Source: a bacterium
GTDB lineage: Bacteria; Elusimicrobiota; Elusimicrobia; UBA1565; UBA9628
Direction: 5' to 3'
NCBI GenBank assembly: GCA_021790955.1
Contig: JAJYFI010000101.1
Span: forward strand, 1 to 6,450
Length of the DNA: 6,450 nucleotides
The notes under the pieces were generated by a model. That model was not told where the DNA came from, did not search any database, and saw nothing but the letters and a program-made list of their open reading frames with translations. Positions 1-5,038 of the stretch are shown here, piece by piece. A program made the position numbers and the translations under genes. Every line of letters begins with the position of its first letter. Positions within the stretch are counted from its first letter, which is position 1.

Positions 1-1
1 C

Positions 2-1334
2 TCGATCGACGATCTCTCGATCGTCGGCGACGGCAAGGGAGTGGGGGTGGCCTTTCAAGAGCTTTTCATCGACTCGGGCCCGGCCTCCGTCTTCAAAAAC
101 CCCAACCCCCAAACGGGGCAGGTCTTTTTAAGCAGCTTCACGCTCGCAGGCTCGACGGACGGCCTGCACGAGCTGAATTACTTCGCCGTGGACGCCGTCG
201 GCCACGAGGAATCAACCCATACGGCCTTGTTCGCCTTGGACGACACGTCCCCGACGACGAGCCTTGCTATCTTCAACGCCAGCCAGACCATCAGCCCGAG
301 CCTCGTCGTTTCTCCGCCGCCGGCCCACGTCGAGATCGCGGCGACCGATCCCCGGGTGAATGGCGTCGCCTCGGGCGTCTTCGAGATGTCGATTCAAAGT
401 CCCTTTTTCACGGGGATCGTGCCTGGCGATAATTATAACCCGACGCTTCAGGAGGAGGGCGTTTACCCCGTGTCCGTCCATGCGGTGGACAACGTCGGCA
501 ACGCGGGCCCCGTCCAAACGATCACCGTCGTCGTCGACAGCTCGCCACCCTCGATCGGCATCGTCTCGCCCTCCTCCGGAGCGGTCTACAGCGCGTTTCA
601 AAGCAGCATCGCCGTTTCCTTCACGGTCCAAGACGAGTTCGACCCCTCGCCGAGCTCGGCGGCGCTGCTCGTGGAATTGGCCCATGCGGGAAGCGGCCCC
701 GTCTCGGGCTCGACCTCCGTCGCCGTCGTGAACGGCGAGAGCCTCTCGACCTCGAATCTCGACCCCGGAACCTGGGAGCTCATCGTGTCCGCGACGGGCT
801 ACCTGAGCTTGAGCACGACCGCGGTCTCGGGGCCTTTCCGCATCGTCAACGACATCCAGCCTCCGCGGACCACGCTCTCGATCGGCCCCCCCGACTTCCC
901 GGGCGGGCCCGAGGGCTCGACCTTCACGACGCGCGCCTCCACCTTCAACCTCTCCTCGATCGACGATCTCCTGGCGGTGGGAGACGGCAAGGGGCTGGGG
1001 GTGGCCTTCCAATCGCTCTCGGTCGACGGCGTCTTCGTCTCGAGCTTCGTCAATCCCTCGCCGGGACCCGGAGAAATCTTCTCGTCGAGCTTCACCTTGG
1101 GCTCCTCCTCGGACGGACTCCACGTTCTTTCGTTTTTCGCGGAGGATGTGGCCGGAAACCGCGAGGCGGTGCGCCTGGCGACCGTCGCCGTCGACGACAC
1201 GCCCCCTGTGACGAGCCTCGCCTACTCAAGCCCGAGCTATGTCGGCGCCTCGGGCGCGGTCTATCTCTCGACCTTGGCCTTCGTGGGCTTCTCGGCCGTC
1301 GACCCCGTCGTAGGCGGAGTCGCCTCGGGGGTTT
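2..1334 (+). repeat. 954-nt (318-residue) super-repeat of Ig-like modules
   Basis: Module 2-256 aligns with 956-1210 at an exact offset of 954 nt without indels. About 50 of 88 residues are identical by hand count, and the first 15 nt (tcgatcgacgatctc) are identical in DNA. The following module keeps the same offset: VNGVASGV at 356-379 aligns with VGGVASGV at 1310-1333. A two-codon slip then appears by the next linker (VDSSPP, D codon at 536, versus VDSTPP, D codon at 1496). A third copy of the second module type follows 303 nt later (SNGVASGV, from about 1613). This indicates duplication of a multi-module block followed by divergence. The left copy is cut by the window edge. Confidence 0.8.
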
Positions 1335-3871
1335 CTGCCACCTTTTACCGCCTCGATCCCTCAAGCCCCACCGCGCCTTTCTCGCCCTTCCTCTCCACTT
1401 TCAGCATCCTGGCCGAGGGCCTGCACCGCCTGGACGCCCACAGCCTCGACCGGCTCGGCAATACGGAGGCCGTCAAGACCTTCTATGTCCGCGTCGACTC
1501 GACCCCGCCCGTCAGCACTATCGCCGTCGGCGCGCCCCAATACGACCTGCCGGACGGAAGCGTTTTGGTCAGCTCCCTCACCTCCCTGGCCGTCGTCTCG
1601 ACCGACCCGGTCTCCAACGGCGTCGCCTCGGGGGTGAAGGAAAGCTTCGTCTCGATCGGGACCGCGCCCTTCGCCGTCTCGACCGGCCCTTTCACTCTCT
1701 CTCCTCCCGACGGAGCGCGGACGATCCGCTTCTATAGCGAAGACAACGTCTTGAACACCGAGATCGTCAAGAGCACGACCGTCGTCCTCGACTCGACGCC
1801 GCCCATGAGCCTTCTCCTTTCGCCCTCGCCCTCGGACGGCGGGGTCTGCCAGGTCTTCAACGGGACCGTGAAGGTCCTGGGCACGGTCTACGATCTTCAT
1901 TTTCAGGGCTACTCGCTCGAGTTCGCTCCGGGCCAGGACGCGATCACGGGCTTTGCTCTCATCAGCTCGGGGACCGTCGCCGTGAGCTCCGGCGTGCTCG
2001 GCGTCTGGGACACGAGATCGCTTTCCGGCTTCCAGACCCTGCGCCTCACCGCGACCGACCTCGTCGACAACGTGACGGTGGCGACCGCGAGCGTCTTCGT
2101 GGGGACGCCCGAGCTTTTGATGCTTCTTCAGGGCCGGCACGGCTTCAATAAGCCCGCCGGCGTCGCCGCGGGGCCCGGCGGGACGATCTACGTCGCCGAC
2201 ACCAACAACGACCAAGTCGAGGTCTTCAGCTCGACCGGGGGCTTCCTTGAGGCCTTCGGCCGCGGGGACGGCGCCCAGGACGACCCCGCCGACCGGACCC
2301 AGGGCCGATTCATTCTGAATAAGCCCAAGGACGTGAAGGCCGACCCGGCGGGTGACGTCTACATCGCGGACACGAATCAAAACCGCGTGCTCGTCTTGTC
2401 CCCGGAGGGGACCGTCATCCTCCAGCTTGGCAGGAAGGAGCCCGGGGAGAGGCATAAGGACCGCGACGACCCCTCGGACCTCCAGGAGATGCCGTCCCCC
2501 GACCTCTCGCCGGGGCGCTTCAACCATCCCTCCGGGGTCGCCCTCGACGCCGCCGGGAACATCTACGTCTCGGACACGCTCAATCACCGCGTCGAGATAT
2601 TCTCCCCGAGCGGCAACCTCCTCTCCCTCTTTAACCTGCCGCCGCTTTCCCCGCCTCCCTCTCCGCCCGAGCCCCAGGACGAGGAGGACGCAGGCGACCC
2701 GCCCGACAACATGGACCGGGGAACGCCCTACGGCATCGCGGTCGACAGCCCCGGCGTCGTCTACGTCGCGGACGCCAAGGGAGACCGCCTCCTTAAATTC
2801 AGCTTCGCGGGAGCCCTGCTGGGGAGCCTGGGCTCCGGCGGGAGCGGGGTGGGCCAATTCCACAGGCCCGAGGGGGTGGCCGTCTCGCCCGACGGGGACT
2901 GCGTCTATGTCTCCGACCGCTTGAACGACCGCGTCCAGCGTTTCGACTTCCTGGGAAACGCCACCCTCGTCTTCGGGAGCCTGGGGCGGTTGGGGGCGGC
3001 GCAGGCGAACGGCCGCATCGTCTTCAACGAGCCCGTGGGACTCGCCCTCGACGGCTCGGGCCGCCTCTTGGTCGCCGACCGCGACAACAACGCGGTCGAG
3101 CAGTTCGGGCTTCCCGGGACGGCTTCTCCGGTCGTGGTCCCCGTGTCGAACCTCGTCTCGGGGCTCATCCCCGCCCATGGCGGCGGACGCTTGAGACGTC
3201 CCGACGGCACGGAGCTCGACGTTCCCGACGGCGCCCTGTCCCAGGACATGATCCTGAGCTTGGGCCCCGAAAACGCCTCCGAGGCCGCCCAGGACGGGGC
3301 GCGGGCGCAGAAGATGATCCAGGCGCGTCTCGCCGCGATGTCCGCCGCGGTCGACTTCGGGCCCGAGGGGACGACGTTTAACCAGCCCGTCACGATCGAG
3401 CTCGCCTACGATCCCGCCAAGCTCCCCCAAGGGGTCCAGGCGAGCAGCCTTTCCGTCTATTACTGGAACCCGTCCTCCCAGGCGTGGGAGGCCATGCCCT
3501 CGATCGTCATCGCCGCGAGCGCGACCGTCGTCGCCCAGACCTCGCATTTCTCGCTCTATCAAGCGCTGGCCCCGGCGGGGATCGCCCCTCAAGATGCGTC
3601 GTCCAACAACGTGGCGGACGTCCAGATCGCCTGCGACCCCTTGAGGCCCAACTGCTCCCCCATGAAGTTCCGCAACCTTCCCGCCGCGGCGAGGCTCAAG
3701 ATCTACACGCTCATCGGCGCCGAGGTGGCGGACATCTCCGCCGACGCGAACGGCGACGCGACATGGCCCGGCGCGAACAAGAGCGGCCGGGCGGTCGCCT
3801 CCGGCGTCTACTTCGTCTATGCCGAGGGCCGGGGCGGATCGAGGACCTTCAAGGTGGCGGTGGAGAGATAA
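2..3871 (+). CDS. Giant modular surface/secreted protein: Ig-like repeats, NHL propeller, ZU5-like and FlgD/T9SS-like C-terminus (5' partial)
   Basis: The frame is open from position 2 and the first residues (SIDDLSIVGDGKG) match an internal module, so the true start is upstream and the GTG at 41 is not it. About 1289 residues are visible. To about 2110 there are roughly seven Ig-like modules of 90-110 residues, joined by VDSTPP/VDDTPP linkers and carrying VDNVGN-type motifs, as in OmpL47-like repeats. From about 2115 to 3115 come six NHL blades (for example GVALDAAGNIYVSDTLNHRV and GIAVDSPGVVYVADAKGDRL). Charged or proline-rich loops separate blades 2-3 and 3-4. From about 3155 to 3570 is a ZU5-like domain (GTTFNQPVTIEL, YYWNPSSQAWEAMPS, TSHFSLY). 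The end, about 3605-3868, is a FlgD/T9SS-like sandwich (LKIYTLIGAEV, ASGVYFVYAEG). The likely role is an exported binding or adhesion scaffold; no catalytic motif is visible and the ligand is unknown. The downstream porV-like gene abuts it. Confidence 0.9.
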   Translation, partial: SIDDLSIVGDGKGVGVAFQELFIDSGPASVFKNPNPQTGQVFLSSFTLAGSTDGLHELNYFAVDAVGHEESTHTALFALDDTSPTTSLAIFNASQTISPSLVVSPPPAHVEIAATDPRVNGVASGVFEMSIQSPFFTGIVPGDNYNPTLQEEGVYPVSVHAVDNVGNAGPVQTITVVVDSSPPSIGIVSPSSGAVYSAFQSSIAVSFTVQDEFDPSPSSAALLVELAHAGSGPVSGSTSVAVVNGESLSTSNLDPGTWELIVSATGYLSLSTTAVSGPFRIVNDIQPPRTTLSIGPPDFPGGPEGSTFTTRASTFNLSSIDDLLAVGDGKGLGVAFQSLSVDGVFVSSFVNPSPGPGEIFSSSFTLGSSSDGLHVLSFFAEDVAGNREAVRLATVAVDDTPPVTSLAYSSPSYVGASGAVYLSTLAFVGFSAVDPVVGGVASGVSATFYRLDPSSPTAPFSPFLSTFSILAEGLHRLDAHSLDRLGNTEAVKTFYVRVDSTPPVSTIAVGAPQYDLPDGSVLVSSLTSLAVVSTDPVSNGVASGVKESFVSIGTAPFAVSTGPFTLSPPDGARTIRFYSEDNVLNTEIVKSTTVVLDSTPPMSLLLSPSPSDGGVCQVFNGTVKVLGTVYDLHFQGYSLEFAPGQDAITGFALISSGTVAVSSGVLGVWDTRSLSGFQTLRLTATDLVDNVTVATASVFVGTPELLMLLQGRHGFNKPAGVAAGPGGTIYVADTNNDQVEVFSSTGGFLEAFGRGDGAQDDPADRTQGRFILNKPKDVKADPAGDVYIADTNQNRVLVLSPEGTVILQLGRKEPGERHKDRDDPSDLQEMPSPDLSPGRFNHPSGVALDAAGNIYVSDTLNHRVEIFSPSGNLLSLFNLPPLSPPPSPPEPQDEEDAGDPPDNMDRGTPYGIAVDSPGVVYVADAKGDRLLKFSFAGALLGSLGSGGSGVGQFHRPEGVAVSPDGDCVYVSDRLNDRVQRFDFLGNATLVFGSLGRLGAAQANGRIVFNEPVGLALDGSGRLLVADRDNNAVEQFGLPGTASPVVVPVSNLVSGLIPAHGGGRLRRPDGTELDVPDGALSQDMILSLGPENASEAAQDGARAQKMIQARLAAMSAAVDFGPEGTTFNQPVTIELAYDPAKLPQGVQASSLSVYYWNPSSQAWEAMPSIVIAASATVVAQTSHFSLYQALAPAGIAPQDASSNNVADVQIACDPLRPNCSPMKFRNLPAAARLKIYTLIGAEVADISADANGDATWPGANKSGRAVASGVYFVYAEGRGGSRTFKVAVER
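3862..3867 (+). promoter_or_regulatory. Shine-Dalgarno for the PorV/PorQ-family gene
   Basis: GGAGAG lies in the last codons of the upstream gene, four nt before the GTG at 3872. That GTG directly follows the upstream TAA (3869-3871). The arrangement supports GTG 3872 as start and suggests re-initiation by ribosomes finishing the upstream gene. Confidence 0.55.
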
Positions 3872-4912
3872 GTGAGGACGCCCGTGGGCTGCCTGGCTCT
3901 GGAAGTCTGGTCACCGGCTGGCGGCAAGGCTCTCCCGTCCTGGGCCGGGAGAGCTTTGCCGCTATCATGGGCAGCGCTTCTGTGGGGCTTCGTTCTCCTT
4001 GCGCGCGCGGCGGGCGCGCAGAGCTTCGGCTCGGGGGGCGCGGGGACGGCGGCGGCGGACTTTTTGGAGCAGGGAGTCGGCGCCCGCGCGATCGCCATGG
4101 GCGGGGCCTACGCCGCCGTCGCCGACGACGCGACCGCCCTCTACTGGAACGTCGCGGATTTAACCAACATCCGGAAGCGCTCCGTCGTCCTCATGCACTC
4201 CCAATACCTGGCCTCGACCTTCTACGACTACGGCGCCTACGCCCAGAACCTGGGCCGCGCCGGCGCCTTCGGGCTGGGGCTCCAATACTTGAACGAAGGC
4301 TCGATCGCGGAGACGGACGCCAACTTCAACACGATCGGCGGCCTCTCCCCTTACGCCCTCGCGCTCTCGGCGGGCTACGCGAACAAGGTGGAGGGGCTGC
4401 GGACGCTTTCGGCCTTGAACGGATTTTCCCTCGGCCTCACGGCCAAGTTCATCCGCTCCGCCATCCTGGAAACCGCGCAGACGGGGGCGGTCGACGTGGG
4501 CGCTCTGTCGCCCTATTACTTCGACGACCACGCCCGATTCGCCCTCGCGGCCCAGAACCTGGGAGGCGCGCTCCATTACGAGCAGGCCTTCGAGAATTTG
4601 CCCGTCATCCTCAAGGCGGGAAGCGTCTTCGAGATCACGGGGCGATGGATCGCGAGCGTGGACGCGGGCGCGCCCCGGGACGACGCGCCCTACGTCGCCG
4701 CCGGGACGGAGTATTTCTTCCCGATCATCCATGAATGGACGCTGGCCGGGCGCTTGGGCTACAACAGCCGGACCCTGCCCGGGATCGCGGGCGTGACCGG
4801 CGTCTCCGCGGGCCTGGGCTTCGGCCATCGCGACCTCGACGTCGACTACGCGATCGTCCCCTACGGCGGGCTCGGCATCACGAACACCGTGTCGGTCGCG
4901 TTCAAGTTCTGA
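3872..4912 (+). CDS. PorV/PorQ-family outer-membrane beta-barrel protein
   Basis: The product has 346 residues from GTG 3872. A hydrophobic stretch at about 29-44 ends in ARAAGA|QSF, a plausible signal peptidase I site after A49. The mature N-terminus has the family signature FLEQGVGARAIAMGGAYAAV (64-83) followed by DDATALYWNVADL (85-97), where most relatives read WNPAGL. Glycine and aromatic-rich beta strands follow (AFGLGLQYLNEGS, FALAAQNLGGALHY), and the chain ends VSVAFKF with a terminal Phe, typical of Bam-inserted barrels. The family is FadL-like; in Bacteroidota PorV carries type IX cargo to the cell surface, while the role in other phyla is poorly known. The 28-residue stretch before the hydrophobic core is long. 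A TTG at 3956 is an alternative start but would leave no basic n-region. A shuttle role here is inferred from the neighbouring gene. Confidence 0.87.
   Translation: MRTPVGCLALEVWSPAGGKALPSWAGRALPLSWAALLWGFVLLARAAGAQSFGSGGAGTAAADFLEQGVGARAIAMGGAYAAVADDATALYWNVADLTNIRKRSVVLMHSQYLASTFYDYGAYAQNLGRAGAFGLGLQYLNEGSIAETDANFNTIGGLSPYALALSAGYANKVEGLRTLSALNGFSLGLTAKFIRSAILETAQTGAVDVGALSPYYFDDHARFALAAQNLGGALHYEQAFENLPVILKAGSVFEITGRWIASVDAGAPRDDAPYVAAGTEYFFPIIHEWTLAGRLGYNSRTLPGIAGVTGVSAGLGFGHRDLDVDYAIVPYGGLGITNTVSVAFKF
3919..3964 (+). other. Strong stem-loop at the NHL gene / porV-like junction
   Basis: Arm 3919-3937 pairs with arm 3946-3964 over 19 bp, including two G-U pairs (3920-3963 and 3928-3955), around an 8-nt loop (TCCTGGGC). 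The core CTCTCCCG/CGGGAGAG is perfect. No T-run follows, so it is not a standard intrinsic terminator. It lies in the N-terminal coding region of the porV-like frame, before the hydrophobic signal core. Its right arm contains a GGGAGAG and the in-frame TTG at 3956. It could stabilise or separate the two cistrons, gate translation, or be a dispersed palindromic repeat. Confidence 0.75.
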
Positions 4913-4924
4913 GCAAGCGCGAAT

Positions 4925-4933
4925 TGGTATAAT
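4925..4933 (+). promoter_or_regulatory. Extended -10 promoter for the tRNA-Arg/helicase unit
   Basis: TGGTATAAT matches TGn plus the consensus TATAAT exactly. It begins 13 nt after the stop codon of the porV-like gene, in an AT-rich island within GC-rich DNA. No convincing -35 is found at 15-18 nt spacing (AGTTCT at 17), which is acceptable for an extended -10 promoter. Transcription would start near 4940, about 11 nt before the tRNA. The element sits inside a 5-bp inverted repeat, GAATT (4921-4925) with AATTC (4931-4935). That could be an operator or chance. Confidence 0.7.
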
Positions 4934-4935
4934 TC

Positions 4936-4949
4936 CGTGCCGTCGCACG
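4936..4949 (+). other. Small hairpin just upstream of the tRNA
   Basis: CGTGC (4936-4940) pairs with GCACG (4945-4949) around a CGTC loop, ending one nt before the tRNA. The predicted transcription start falls inside it, so whether it exists in RNA depends on the real start. It may be relevant to RNase P leader processing or may be chance. Confidence 0.3.
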
Positions 4950-4950
4950 A

Positions 4951-5022
4951 GCGCTCGTAACACAATGGATAGTGTCCAAGCCTGCGAAGCTTGGTATCCA
5001 GGTTCGATTCCTGGCGAGCGCA
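4951..5022 (+). tRNA. tRNA-Arg, anticodon GCG
   Basis: A full cloverleaf folds without mismatches. The acceptor is GCGCTCG (4951-4957) with CGAGCGC (5015-5021). The D stem is ACAC/GTGT (4960-4963, 4972-4975) with loop AATGGATA. The anticodon stem is CAAGC/GCTTG (4977-4981, 4989-4993) with loop CTGCGAA. The variable loop is four nt, GTAT. The T stem is CCAGG/CCTGG with loop TTCGATT (5003-5009). Position 5022 (A) is the discriminator and no CCA is encoded. Anticodon GCG (4984-4986) reads CGC and CGU. The A after GG in the D loop fits the A20 arginine identity element. Most bacteria instead use A34 (ACG, edited to inosine), so GCG is unusual. Roughly half the arginine codons in the helicase gene are CGC, which suits this tRNA. 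Confidence 0.95.
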
Positions 5023-5038
5023 AGATGACGCCGAACTG
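5023..5038 (+). promoter_or_regulatory. 16-nt tRNA-helicase spacer with a four-codon upstream ORF
   Basis: No Shine-Dalgarno-like purine run precedes the helicase ATG. The spacer contains ATG ACG CCG AAC TGA (5025-5039), and its stop overlaps the helicase start as TGATG. A ribosome finishing this mini-ORF could re-initiate on the helicase. There is no room for a terminator or separate promoter, so the helicase is probably cotranscribed with the tRNA. That is inferred from spacing alone. Confidence 0.45.

Noticed and set aside
41..43. GTG at 41 as the start of the giant protein
   Set aside because: The frame is open to the window edge and residues upstream of it match the internal repeat at 956, so translation starts outside the window.
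212..1123. 303-residue ORF on the - strand
   Set aside because: It is an antisense shadow of the Ig-like modules with biased low-complexity composition.
1361..3592. 743-residue ORF on the - strand
   Set aside because: It mirrors the giant gene, which has clear NHL and Ig motifs on the + strand. The product is Arg/Asp/Gly/Val-rich low-complexity sequence typical of antisense readings of GC-rich genes.
3919..3964. Intrinsic terminator for the giant gene
   Set aside because: The stem is strong but is followed by GCTATCATGG-type mixed sequence rather than a T-run, and it lies inside the next reading frame.
3484..4734. 416-residue + strand ORF over the gene junction, including an ATG at 3967
   Set aside because: It overlaps two better supported genes in another frame and is Arg/Gly-rich with no motif. 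The ATG after the hairpin is out of frame with the porV-like gene.
4951..5022. tRNA pseudogene or misread ACG anticodon
   Set aside because: All stems pair fully, and the tRNA has a promoter, D-loop GG, T-loop TTCGATT and discriminator A. The loop clearly reads CT-GCG-AA.
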